Assembly: GCF_000008185.1 (NCBI RefSeq)
Contig: NC_002967.9
Coordinates: 1,488,001-1,552,000, forward strand
Direction of reading: 5' to 3'
Source: Treponema denticola ATCC 35405
Lineage (GTDB): Bacteria; Spirochaetota; Spirochaetia; Treponematales; Treponemataceae
Length of the DNA stretch: 64,000 nt
Shown here one piece after another: positions 7,460 through 16,829 of the stretch; position 1 is the stretch's first letter, and every line of letters starts with the position of its first letter. A program made the translations under genes and the position numbers. Below the pieces are notes generated by a model. It saw only the letters and a list, made by a program, of their open reading frames with translations. It did not search any database and had not been told where the DNA came from.

Positions 7460-9916
7460 ATGACTGAACATACGCTGGAAGTTTTGCAGTTTTCGAGGAT
7501 AAGAGAAATTATTGCCTCTTATTGTGTAACTGATGAAGGAAAAGAATTTTGTTTAAAAAAGAATCCGGATACGGATATTAAAAAAATAGAAGAAGAAAAA
7601 AAATTAGGGATTGATTTTTTAAGTCTTTTAAGGGCATATAAGGCTCCTCCAATAAAGTACAGGCCTCCCGTTCTTCCCTTTCTTGAAGGCATAGAAGTTG
7701 AAGGAGCTGCCCTTGATATTGAAGGCGTTTATTCGGTCGGACTTTTAGCCTTATCCGTTTTTTCTTTGCATGAATGGCTGAGTCCTTTTTTAGAAAATGA
7801 AGACCTAAATGAAAACTCGATTGTTTCCTTTGTAAAAAAAATACCCGATATGCTCCATCTAAAAAATCTTGTATTTTCTTTTATAGATGAAAACGGAGAA
7901 TTGCAAGACCTTCCTTCTTTGAGGGCAATAAAAAATAAAATACGCTCTATCGAGGACGACATAGATAAAACTATGCGGAATTATTTTACAAATGATGCAA
8001 CCCGTCAAATGCTTCAATCCAATCTTCCTACGGTCAAAGACGGAAGGCAGGTTATAGCCGTAAGATCAAATTTTAAAGGAAGGATTCCGGGTATCATTCA
8101 TGAGTATTCTCAATCGGGGCAAACCTTTTATCTTGAACCGGAAGAAATAGTTTTAAAGAATAATGACCTTATCGCCGCTCATGCCGAATATGAGCGTGAA
8201 CTCTTAAGGCTATTGCAGGACTTGACTTCCCAAATTGCAGAGCATACCGAAAACATAAAAGAGGCCTGTGAAGCAATCACAAAATTGGATTGTGTTGCCG
8301 CCGCTTCCCGATGGGCTCATTCCAATAATTGTGTCTTTGCAGGCAGTATAGATTTAGGCTTAAGCCATTCAATAGACAAGGACGGCAGCCATGATTCAAA
8401 AGGAACCCCTCTTGCTTTTTATCTTCATCAAGCCCGGCATCCCCTGCTTGGAAAATCGGCGGTTCCTATAGACCTAAAATTATCTAAAGATGATAGGGTG
8501 CTTATTATAACGGGCCCGAATACCGGAGGAAAAACCGTAAGCTTAAAAACGGCAGCTCTCTTTGCTCTGATAAACCAAACAGGCTGGCCGGTTCCTGCAG
8601 GCCCTTTGACCCGTCTTCCTTATTTTGATTTTATAGCCTGCGACATAGGCGATGAGCAGTCTATGGATCAATCCCTTTCTACCTTTTCGGCTCACATGAA
8701 AAATGTTTCCGAAATTATAAGGAGGGCAGGGGATAAAAGTCTTATAATTCTTGATGAGCTTGGAAGTGGCACGGATCCTCAAGAAGGTTGTGCAATAGCT
8801 ATGGCAGTTCTCGATGATCTTTTAGAAAAAAAAGCCTTTGTCTTTGTTACAACCCATCATGGTGCCTTAAAAAATTACGGCTATAGTAAGGAGTCCTGTG
8901 TAAATGCCTCGGTCGAATTTAATCAAAACACATTGAGCCCTACCTATCGGATACTGATGGGAGTTCCCGGAGAAAGCCATGCCGTTGACATAGCCAAGCG
9001 GAACGGTCTTCCGGAACATATAATCGAAAAAGCTCACACCTATTTGGGAAATAACAGGGCCGATGTTTCCGATCTTATAAAGGGCCTTATTCAAAAGCAT
9101 GAAGACCTAAACGAATTTGAACTTCAAAAAAAAGAAGAAGAATTAAAACTTAAAGAGGATAGGCGGCGTTCCGATTTAAAAGAACTTCAATTAAAACAAA
9201 AGGAATTGGAGCTGAAAAAAGACGGAATAAAAAGGCTCGACCTCTTTTTTGAAGAAAAAAGAAAATTCCTTGAAAACCTTGTGCGGGAGCTGAGAGAGGG
9301 AGAGCTAAGCCGAGAAAAAACTTTAAGCGTCAAAAAATGGATTGACGATTTTGAAAAAGACTTGGACAAAGAACATGAGGCCCTTAAACTTGAACAAACA
9401 AAGATAGATGAAAGACTTCATTCTTCAAAAGAAAAAAATAAGGCTCCTCAAAATCCTGAGCTCCGCGAAGGCACAAGGGTTATAATAAAAAGCCTCAACC
9501 GTAACGGAGAGCTTATCCGTGAAGAAAAAAAAGGAAAGTGGCTTGTTGCCGTCGATAACTTAAAACTTACTATTGCCGAGGACGATATTGAGGTTTGCGA
9601 AAATCAGGAAAAACTTAAACTTTCCAAACCCATTGTCAGCATTATAAGCGACACAAGTGCTCCTTCTTCCCGTCCTTCTTTTGAGCTCCGTCTTTTAGGA
9701 ATGAGGGCTGAGGAAGCTCAAAAGGCCTTGCAGGATCAGATGGATCTTGCCTTGGTGCACGGTATCACCGAATTTGCCATTATTCACGGAAAGGGTCATG
9801 GAATTCTTCAAGAACTTTCTCACGACTTTTTAAAACGAAGTCCCTATGTAAAGGCTTTCCGTTTTGCAAAGCCGGAAGAAGGCGGATCGGGGAAGACGAT
9901 AGTAAGCCTCGGTTAG
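7460..9916 (+). CDS. mutS2: DNA mismatch repair-like ATPase / endonuclease MutS2
   Basis: The protein has 818 residues. It has MutS core and clamp domains but no mismatch-reading N-terminal domain. The ATPase carries [10 protein letters not shown] (Walker A, near residue 355) and [14 protein letters not shown] (Walker B and signature). A long charged coiled coil (about residues 540-655) precedes a linker and a C-terminal Smr domain with IHGKGHGIL. MutS2 proteins act on recombination intermediates and, in some bacteria, on stalled ribosomes. One oddity is that the usual LDLRG motif at the start of the Smr domain reads LRLLG here. A clear TAGGAG ribosome-binding site lies upstream of the ATG. 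Confidence 0.93.
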
Positions 9917-9939
9917 GGCCATGCTGCGGCTAACGCAAG

Positions 9940-11139
9940 CTAATTTGATTCAAAATTTTCTATTACGTAAAAATCTACGGGGAACCAATTTTCGGGAGCC
10001 GCTATTTCATCGGCTATTTCTCCTATAGGAACATGGGCCGTAGTTTCACAGCCTAGATAGGTTTTTCCATTGTGAGTAAAACAGGTTCCGCTTCCAGGAC
10101 AGTCTACTGCGGCTATGGCATGGGACTTATTCGGAGAAACCAAAAGGACTGCATCTATGTTCATCTGTTTTAGCATTAGCACCATAAGAAGAGCCCTGCT
10201 GTCGCAGTCGCCTCTTTTTTCCGTAAGGGCTTGAGGTAAGTTTATAAAATCGCTTCCTTTTCTGTCTCTTTCATAGTTAAAATTTTGAACTAAAAGAAGC
10301 AGTTCTTTTGCCGCTTTTTCGGCAAATCCGTTTTGATTGTTTTCATCAAAGAGCGAAGTATATACGGCAAAGGAAGCTGGAGCTATGCGGTTCCATGCAT
10401 CCCTAAAAATTATCTTATAAAAACGCTGCCAAGCTGCGATTAAATTATCATGATTTAAATATATAGTCAAAACAGAAAATTCCCTGTCAATTACAGACTT
10501 GTTTGCTTCCGCATCGGACTCATCTATCGTAAAGGATATGTTTTTATTGTTAAAAGTATACTCGATAGTTTTTTCTTTTGTTTTAGGATATAGGGCTGTT
10601 GTAACCGGCCCGGGCTCAAAATAAGACATTGTATCGGTATAAACCGTGTCAATGGAAGAAATCATAAGGTTTTCACACTCCTTTGCCTTATCCTTGTCGG
10701 TATAGGTAAGAAGAACCAGCCAGCCGGTTTTATTGGGCAGCTCAAGGCTTAAAACCCAGCCTGAAAGCTCCTTAGGTTTATATTTTTCGGAAGGCGAATA
10801 TAAAAACGATACCGACGATAAAAGAGCTTCCTTATTTCTCCATACAAAAGGCACATCCTTATGAGTCATTTTTAGCTGTTTAAAAACATGTTCGGCCGCT
10901 TCTTTTACGCTCTTAAATTGGGGTGCTTCATACAAGGCAATTTGTAAATCAACCGGCAGAATAGCATGCTGAAAAAGATATCTTTCATTTCCTTCTCTAT
11001 TGGCTAAAACAAAATCCTCAGGCAGGTCGAGTGCATAGCCCCATGAAGGGGAATACATTTGTTCTGCCGAAAGAGAAACACTTAAAAAAAAGAAACAGCT
11101 TAGAAACAAAAAAAATAATAAAACGTTTTTCTTCTTCAT
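9940..11139 (-). CDS. Exported transglutaminase-like protein
   Basis: The start at 11139 is chosen because TGAGGG sits just upstream; an in-frame ATG at 11151 overlaps that site. The N-terminus is a signal peptide (MKKKNVLLFF, a Phe/Leu core, then LSAEQ). In the C-terminal third, around residue 310, KRGDCDSRALLMVLMLKQ matches the cysteine region of the transglutaminase-like fold, with a His about 30 residues later in SHAIAAVD and an Asp nearby. This suggests a periplasmic papain-like thiol enzyme, hydrolase or cross-linking, of unknown substrate. The N-terminal half has no motif I recognise. The gene is convergent with mutS2; the 23 bases between them contain an imperfect GC-rich hairpin. Confidence 0.7.
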   Translation of the reverse strand: MKKKNVLLFFLFLSCFFFLSVSLSAEQMYSPSWGYALDLPEDFVLANREGNERYLFQHAILPVDLQIALYEAPQFKSVKEAAEHVFKQLKMTHKDVPFVWRNKEALLSSVSFLYSPSEKYKPKELSGWVLSLELPNKTGWLVLLTYTDKDKAKECENLMISSIDTVYTDTMSYFEPGPVTTALYPKTKEKTIEYTFNNKNISFTIDESDAEANKSVIDREFSVLTIYLNHDNLIAAWQRFYKIIFRDAWNRIAPASFAVYTSLFDENNQNGFAEKAAKELLLLVQNFNYERDRKGSDFINLPQALTEKRGDCDSRALLMVLMLKQMNIDAVLLVSPNKSHAIAAVDCPGSGTCFTHNGKTYLGCETTAHVPIGEIADEIAAPENWFPVDFYVIENFESN

Positions 11140-11213
11140 TTTTTCCCTCATATTACTCTATAATTATAACTTATTTTTAATAATAATACTATAGTTTTAA
11201 TATAAAATTTACT

Positions 11214-11242
11214 TTGCATATCTTTAAAAATTATGTTATACT
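11214..11242 (+). promoter_or_regulatory. Promoter of the alpha-galactosidase gene
   Basis: TTGCAT (11214-11219), a 17-nt spacer and TATACT (11237-11242) form the promoter. The start codon at 11252 is 9 nt after the -10 box and lacks a Shine-Dalgarno, so the leader would be two to three nucleotides or absent. Confidence 0.5.
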
Positions 11243-11251
11243 GTTCGGGCT

Positions 11252-13576
11252 ATGATTCAATTTGAAGATGATGTTTTTTATCTGGAAACCGAGAACTCAA
11301 GCTATTGGTTCCGTATAAGTCCTTACGGCCACTTGGAAACCGTGCATTACGGTAAAAAGATGGAAAGAGGCGATATACAGGGTCTCCTTGTAAAAAGAAC
11401 GGCACAGACAGGTTCTTCCGTTTGCTATGATGAAAAAGCCCCCCTATATGTGCTTGATAATATCCCCTTGCAATGGTCGGGAAATGGCAGGGGGGATTAC
11501 CGTTATTCTCCTTGCGAAATAAGAATGCCCGATTCTTCTTTTACGCACGATTTTGTTTATCAATCCCATAAGATAGAAAAGGGCTTGAAACCTATGCAGA
11601 CTCTTCCTTACGCCATTGACGGAAATGAAGACGCCGAAACCCTTATCATAAATTTAAAAGATATAAACGATGTTAGTCTTGCACTCTACTATACGGTATT
11701 TCCGTCCTTTAATCTTATAACAAGGCGTGCTGTCTTGACAAATAATAATGAAAAAGCCTTGGAAATACGCCGCCTTATGAGTATGATGATAGATCTTCCG
11801 GACAGGGGCTTCGATATGTTCACCCTTGACGGAAGCTGGATTAAAGAAGCTCATCTCCACAAAAAAGAAATTTCCTATGGGATGTGGGTAAACGAGTCTA
11901 CAACCGGAGCAAGCTCTAACCGTCACAATCCGGGTTTTCTTGTTGCAGCTCACGGAGCAGAGGAGGATAGGGGAGAGGTCTACGGGTTCAACCTTATCTA
12001 CAGCGGCAATCATTTAGGATTTGTTCAAAAAAGTCATTTGGACTTAATCCGCATCGGTATCGGGATAAGTCCTCATTGTTTTTCTTGGGATTTAAAAAAA
12101 GGTGAAAGCTTTGAAACGCCTGAGGCTCTTCTTTCTTTTTCCGATAGGGGATTTAACGGGCTTCGTTCAAATATGCACGGCTTTATAAATAAGTGTATTG
12201 TAAGGGGTGAATGGAAAGAAAAAGAAAGGCCTGTTTTAATAAACAATTGGGAAGCCGATTTTTTTAAGTTTAACCGCCGAAGCCTTTTACGCTCTGCCCG
12301 TCAGGCAAAAAAACTAGGGCTTGAGCTTTTTGTGCTTGATGACGGCTGGTTCGGAGACCGGAATAACGATAGTGCAGGCCTCGGCGACTATCGGGTAAAT
12401 ACAAAAAAGCTCCCCGGCGGAATTAAAAAACTTGCCGACAGGGTGCGTAAAATAGGGCTTGACTTCGGGCTTTGGTTTGAGCCTGAAATGGTAAACGAGG
12501 ACAGCGATCTATTCCGTTCTCATCCCGAGTGGGCCTTAAAAGAGCCCTTCAGGGAGCCGGTCAGAGGAAGGCATCAGCTCGTCCTTGACCTTTGTCTTAA
12601 AGAAGTGAGGAATTATATAGTTGAAAATGTTTCACGGATTTTAGATGAGGCGGATGTCTCTTATGTAAAATGGGATATGAACCGTCACATATCGGCAGCT
12701 TTTTCTCCTTCTTTAAAAAATCAAGGAGAGTTTTATCACCGATATATTTTAGGCCTTTATGAAGTCTTAAGGAGGATTTTTTCTCCTCGGCCTCATATCC
12801 TGCTTGAAAGTTGTTCTTCAGGAGGAAACCGTTTTGATCTTGGAATGCTTTGCTTTTCTCCCCAGATATGGACTTCGGATAATACCGACCCTGTGGAAAG
12901 GCAGGAAATACAAAGCTCTTTAAGTCTCCTATATCCGCTTTCTACTATGGGTGCCCATGTTTCGGCCTCGCCTCATCAGCAGACCCTAAGGCAAACATCC
13001 TTGAGTACCCGCTTTAATACCGCCTGTTTCGGGGTCTTAGGTTATGAATTGGATCTAAAATTTTTAACCCATGCCGAAAAAAAAGAAATAAAAGAACAAA
13101 TTTCTTTTTATAAAAAATACAGAAAAATTTTTCAGTTCGGTTCTTTTTCGGTTATAGGTACTCATAAAGATAATCAGAGGCATTGGCAATGTTCTGACGG
13201 CAGGACTGCCGTATCAGGCCTTTTTCAGATGAAGGCACGGACTGCCGACGGGCACAGTATTTTAAAAGTTAAAGGAATGAAGGAAAATGCCTTATACGAG
13301 GTTGAAACAAAACCTCAAAGCCTCTATATAAAGCGTTTCGGAGGTTTGATTAAACATGTGCTTCCCATTTCTTTAAATCCTGAGGGACTTGTTTTAAGAA
13401 CGGTAAACAAGTATTATGCTCTTTTAGATTGTGTAGAAAAATATCGAGCTTCAGGAAAGCTGTTGGACTACGGTATTCTTTTAAATAATCAGTTTATGGG
13501 CACTTATTATAATGATAAGACTCATCTTTGGGGAGACTTCGGTTCCTGTTTATTTGTAACGAAGGAGGTCATTTAA
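11252..13576 (+). CDS. Alpha-galactosidase, glycoside hydrolase family 36
   Basis: This 774-residue retaining glycosidase removes terminal alpha-galactose from oligosaccharides such as melibiose or raffinose. An N-terminal beta-supersandwich domain (about 1-320) precedes a (beta/alpha)8 barrel. In the barrel are INNWEADFFKF, VLDDGWFGDRNND, GLWFEPEMVN and YVKWDMNRH, whose Asp (about residue 475) is the expected nucleophile. LLESCSSGGNRFD and SDNTDPVERQ follow, with the acid/base Asp near residue 543. There is no signal peptide, so it is cytoplasmic and would act on imported sugars. The symporter gene starts one base after its stop, making a two-gene uptake and breakdown unit. Length and motif set are typical of bacterial GH36 group I. 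Confidence 0.93.
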   Translation: MIQFEDDVFYLETENSSYWFRISPYGHLETVHYGKKMERGDIQGLLVKRTAQTGSSVCYDEKAPLYVLDNIPLQWSGNGRGDYRYSPCEIRMPDSSFTHDFVYQSHKIEKGLKPMQTLPYAIDGNEDAETLIINLKDINDVSLALYYTVFPSFNLITRRAVLTNNNEKALEIRRLMSMMIDLPDRGFDMFTLDGSWIKEAHLHKKEISYGMWVNESTTGASSNRHNPGFLVAAHGAEEDRGEVYGFNLIYSGNHLGFVQKSHLDLIRIGIGISPHCFSWDLKKGESFETPEALLSFSDRGFNGLRSNMHGFINKCIVRGEWKEKERPVLINNWEADFFKFNRRSLLRSARQAKKLGLELFVLDDGWFGDRNNDSAGLGDYRVNTKKLPGGIKKLADRVRKIGLDFGLWFEPEMVNEDSDLFRSHPEWALKEPFREPVRGRHQLVLDLCLKEVRNYIVENVSRILDEADVSYVKWDMNRHISAAFSPSLKNQGEFYHRYILGLYEVLRRIFSPRPHILLESCSSGGNRFDLGMLCFSPQIWTSDNTDPVERQEIQSSLSLLYPLSTMGAHVSASPHQQTLRQTSLSTRFNTACFGVLGYELDLKFLTHAEKKEIKEQISFYKKYRKIFQFGSFSVIGTHKDNQRHWQCSDGRTAVSGLFQMKARTADGHSILKVKGMKENALYEVETKPQSLYIKRFGGLIKHVLPISLNPEGLVLRTVNKYYALLDCVEKYRASGKLLDYGILLNNQFMGTYYNDKTHLWGDFGSCLFVTKEVI

Positions 13577-13577
13577 A

Positions 13578-14942
13578 ATGAAACAAAACAGATGGACTTT
13601 CGGCCTTGGAACTATAGGCCGAGATATGGTGTACTCTTTGATAAGCATGTACCTTATTTTTTACATGACCGATGTAATTTATGTTCCTACAAATGTATTG
13701 TGGAGTATTACTGTTATTGTTCTTGCAGCCCGCATCTTTGATGCCTGTAACGATCCGATTATGGGTTTGATTGTAGATAATACCAAAACCAAGTACGGAA
13801 AATTTAAGCCTTGGATAGCCTTCGGAGCCTTGACCTCAGGGATTTTTACAATCCTTCTTTTTACGGATTTTGGGATTAAGGGAGGAGCCTATGCAGCCTT
13901 CTTCGGCATTATCTATCTTTTATGGGGTATTGCTTTTACCACAAACGATATAAGCTATTGGTCAATGCTTCCTTCATTAAGTGTGGATCAAAAAGAAAGA
14001 GAAAAAATAGGATCTATTGCCCGTATTTGCGCAAATGTGGGACTTTTCTTTGTTGTTGCAGGCATAGTTCCCATTACAACCGCATGGGGTAATAAGATGG
14101 GAAGCCTTGCAAAGGGATATTTTTTCTTTGCAATTATGGTTACCCTAATTATGTGGCTCGGTCAAATTATAACCTTAATAGGAGTAAAAGAACCTAAAAT
14201 AACAAAGCCTCAAAAACATACATCCCTTAAAGAGCTCTTGAGCGTTATAGTAAAAAATGACCAGCTCCTTTTAACTGCTATAGCCATGACTCTCTTTATG
14301 ATAGGCTACATGACCACAACCGGTTTCGGACTTTACTTTTTTAAGTATGCCTACGGCGATGAAGGTATGTATTCCGTCTTTGCAATTATCCTAGGCCTTT
14401 CCCAAATTTCGGCCCTGATTATTTTTCCGATTTTAAGTAAATTTTTTGTAAGGCAAAAAATTTATACGGCTTCGATAATAATGGTTTTGGCAGGTTACAT
14501 CCTCTTCTTTTTTGCTCCTACAAATACCATGTTTTTTATCGGTATTTCGGGAGTTCTTCTCTTTGTGGGTCAGGCCTTTATTCAGCTTATGATGCTCATG
14601 TTCCTCGCAGATTGTGTTGACTACGGCCATTGGAAATTGGGCAAACGGAATGACAGCATTTCGTTTTCGATTCAGCCCTTTATCAATAAACTTTCAGGAG
14701 CTATCGGAAACGGCATCGTAAGCGCAGTCGTCATCATTTCAGGAATCAAAGAAGCCTCATCCGCTGCCGAGGTTACAAAGGAAGGCCTTTTAATGATGAA
14801 GACAGCCATGCTCGTCTTTCCTCTTTTTTGTATAGTCGGCAGCTACATCCTATACCGCCTCCGCTATAAAATCGACGAAAAAACCTATGCTAACATTTTA
14901 ACTGAACTTGAAGAGCGGGGCGAGCTGGTTAAAAAGGAGTAA
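13578..14942 (+). CDS. Sugar:cation symporter, GPH (glycoside-pentoside-hexuronide) family
   Basis: This 454-residue inner-membrane transporter has about twelve hydrophobic helices. Near residue 50 it has the family's cation-site region DACNDPIMGLIVDNT, followed by the loop motif YGKFKPWI. A second loop, DYGHWKLGKRND, near residue 350 is also characteristic. Family knowledge links such carriers to melibiose, lactose or raffinose uptake with Na+ or H+. Its placement directly after a GH36 alpha-galactosidase supports an alpha-galactoside substrate. The start lies 9 nt after a GGAGG sequence (AAGGAGG near 13562). Confidence 0.88.
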   Translation: MKQNRWTFGLGTIGRDMVYSLISMYLIFYMTDVIYVPTNVLWSITVIVLAARIFDACNDPIMGLIVDNTKTKYGKFKPWIAFGALTSGIFTILLFTDFGIKGGAYAAFFGIIYLLWGIAFTTNDISYWSMLPSLSVDQKEREKIGSIARICANVGLFFVVAGIVPITTAWGNKMGSLAKGYFFFAIMVTLIMWLGQIITLIGVKEPKITKPQKHTSLKELLSVIVKNDQLLLTAIAMTLFMIGYMTTTGFGLYFFKYAYGDEGMYSVFAIILGLSQISALIIFPILSKFFVRQKIYTASIIMVLAGYILFFFAPTNTMFFIGISGVLLFVGQAFIQLMMLMFLADCVDYGHWKLGKRNDSISFSIQPFINKLSGAIGNGIVSAVVIISGIKEASSAAEVTKEGLLMMKTAMLVFPLFCIVGSYILYRLRYKIDEKTYANILTELEERGELVKKE

Positions 14943-14957
14943 GGAAAGACGCAGTTA

Positions 14958-14986
14958 TTGAAATTTTATCATAATTATGATAAATT
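14958..14986 (+). promoter_or_regulatory. Antitoxin promoter with a 20-bp palindromic operator
   Basis: Positions 14965-14984 form a perfect 20-bp palindrome (TTTATCATAA and its complement). It fills the spacer of a candidate promoter, TTGAAA (14958-14963) and TAAATT (14981-14986). Phd/YefM antitoxins repress their own promoters at such palindromes, so this is its likely operator. Confidence 0.55.
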
Positions 14987-15004
14987 AAGTATGGGAGGTT
15001 TGCT

Positions 15005-15271
15005 ATGAATACAATACGGCCTGTTTCAGATCTGCGTAATAATTTTGCCGATATTTCAAAGATTGTGCATCAAAGTCAACAACCGGTATTTTTAACTAAA
15101 AATGGCTACGGTGATATGGTTGTAATGAGTATGGAAACTTTTGAAGATATGAAATTTGAAAGCGATATTTATTCTAAATTACAGGAAGCTGAAAAACAAG
15201 CTTCTTTAACAGGAAAACGTTTTTCATCAAAAGATGTATTTGAAGAAATTCAAAAGCTTATTAGTGAATAA
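15005..15271 (+). CDS. Type II antitoxin, Phd/YefM family (no toxin partner seen)
   Basis: This 88-residue protein has the Phd/YefM N-terminal DNA-binding fold: IRPVSDLRNNFADI, then PVFLTKNGYGDMVVMSMETFEDM. The C-terminal ~35 charged residues would wrap a toxin. A strong GGGAGG lies 7 nt before the ATG. Normally a RelE/ParE toxin gene overlaps the stop codon. Here an ATG does overlap the stop (ATGTATAAATAG), but its frame closes after three codons and no toxin-sized frame follows before 15401. The gene therefore looks like an orphan or a remnant of a pair, still with its palindromic operator upstream. Confidence 0.85.
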   Translation: MNTIRPVSDLRNNFADISKIVHQSQQPVFLTKNGYGDMVVMSMETFEDMKFESDIYSKLQEAEKQASLTGKRFSSKDVFEEIQKLISE

Positions 15272-15286
15272 TGTATAAATAGGTAA

Positions 15287-15308
15287 TTTACCGGAAAAAA
15301 ACGGTAAA
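15287..15308 (+). terminator. Weak stem-loop after the antitoxin gene
   Basis: TTTACCG (15287-15293) and CGGTAAA (15302-15308) can pair around an A-rich loop. No T-tract follows, so termination is doubtful. The remaining bases to 15401 show nothing else that I can name. Confidence 0.3.
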
Positions 15309-15401
15309 GATTTATGACCATTCTTATTTTTCACTGATGATTTGAGATTTTGTTAAGTTCGTTTTAATTGTATTTTGGTTACAGGTACATGATTCACCTA
15401 T

Positions 15402-16829
15402 TTAATTATCCGAAATAAATTCCCTGTATTTGTCCGGATTTACCCTAAAGGCTACTATAGGATCTTCATTATTTTTTATAGCACGGTTTACCGCTGCTTG
15501 AGCTTCTTCAATCATTCTTCCTGCCGAAATAAGGCGGGATGTTCTTGTTGTAATACCTATCGACACCGATTTCGATATATCGTATTCGGTTAAAATATTT
15601 TTGGTTCCCTTATATATTTCCTCGGCCTTTTTCATCGCCTCATCTAAGTTGGTGTCTTGAAGAATAGCCGCAAAACCGTTATTATCAAATTCAAAAATCA
15701 TATCCCTGAATTTTATAAAGTCTATTAAAAGAGCCGAAATCTTCTTTCCTATCATGCTCTCGAGAGTAAAATCTTCAAGCTTCATAATAACTAAGGCTAT
15801 GTCCTGTTCGGATGATGCAGCTCTTCGTAATTCCGATTCCAGATATTCGGGTAAATATTCCTGCCAGCTTATTCCCGTAATAGGAGAATAAAGGCCTCTC
15901 ACCTTTTCTATGGCTTCTGCGTTTACAGTGCCGAAATCCGATGCTTTAACATCATTGTATTCTTCCGAATCCGAACTTATATAGCTAATATCTTTTTCTT
16001 CTTTAAGCTTTGTTTCTTTGCCTGCCTCATAAGGGAACTGCTGTGTAATTTTTAAATTATCCAGATCTTCAAGGCCATAGATATCCTCATCTTTGCCGGA
16101 CTTGGTATTTTCGATAGGCCTTAAACCTGCTTCATCTTCCTTTTTTGCTTCGGTATAGTCATGAGGATAGACTTCTTCAGGTTCATAATATTTATTTTCT
16201 TCAACGTATGTTTTGGGGCTTAAGCTTATATCGTCTTTAAAATCGTCCTCAAAGGTTCTTTTATTTATATCTGCATATACTCTGTCTTGAGTATTAGTAA
16301 GATTTGTAGAAAGAATTATTATTACGGTTAAAATTGTTACGGCTAATATTATAAAAAATGCACTTCTAATTCTTAAATAGATTGCTGCCGGTTTTAATGT
16401 CGGGATAGAGGCCGTCAATACAAGCTCGGTATCATAGCTTTTCATTGTTTTTACATTTATTTTTCCGCTGTGATTTTTTATAAATAAGGAGGCCGGTTTT
16501 ATAACAAAATTACCGCCTTCATCATAGCTTATTAGGTCGGAATCTTTGGGCCAAGAAATTACGATACTTTTAGAAGGTTTGGAAATAACAAAGGCCTTGA
16601 TTTCCAGCTCATCCGCAAGTGCATACAATCTTTGATTATATTCACTTTGGGCAAAGTTTTCCTTTTCGGATGAGATTATAATCTGTTTTGCAAAATAAGC
16701 AAATGTAGATTTGGCTTCCTCCGCACCGGTATCGGAATCCCTTATAATCCCATATATAAACCATGAAAATGTTCCTACTATAATCAATAAAGCTATTGCG
16801 GCATATATGCCAATATACATCTTTTTCAT
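15402..16829 (-). CDS. Membrane protein with a degenerate GGDEF domain
   Basis: The 475-residue protein has an N-terminal helix (residues ~5-28), an extracytoplasmic segment of ~120 residues, and a second helix near 150-170. A long acidic linker follows, then a C-terminal domain from about residue 305 that resembles a diguanylate cyclase: ITGISWQEYLPEYLESEL at the start and SKSVSIGITTRT near the end. The signature GGDEF region is replaced by FDNNGFAAIL, so the catalytic loop and metal ligands are missing. It is probably not an active cyclase and may be a GTP- or protein-binding module. It is the last gene of a five-gene overlapping unit with two Maf-like proteins. Confidence 0.72.
   Translation of the reverse strand: MKKMYIGIYAAIALLIIVGTFSWFIYGIIRDSDTGAEEAKSTFAYFAKQIIISSEKENFAQSEYNQRLYALADELEIKAFVISKPSKSIVISWPKDSDLISYDEGGNFVIKPASLFIKNHSGKINVKTMKSYDTELVLTASIPTLKPAAIYLRIRSAFFIILAVTILTVIIILSTNLTNTQDRVYADINKRTFEDDFKDDISLSPKTYVEENKYYEPEEVYPHDYTEAKKEDEAGLRPIENTKSGKDEDIYGLEDLDNLKITQQFPYEAGKETKLKEEKDISYISSDSEEYNDVKASDFGTVNAEAIEKVRGLYSPITGISWQEYLPEYLESELRRAASSEQDIALVIMKLEDFTLESMIGKKISALLIDFIKFRDMIFEFDNNGFAAILQDTNLDEAMKKAEEIYKGTKNILTEYDISKSVSIGITTRTSRLISAGRMIEEAQAAVNRAIKNNEDPIVAFRVNPDKYREFISDN

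Noticed and set aside
9917-9945. GC-rich hairpin between mutS2 and the convergent exported protein gene as a terminator.
   Set aside because: The stem has a bulge and no T-run follows on either strand, so I mention it only in the neighbouring gene entry.
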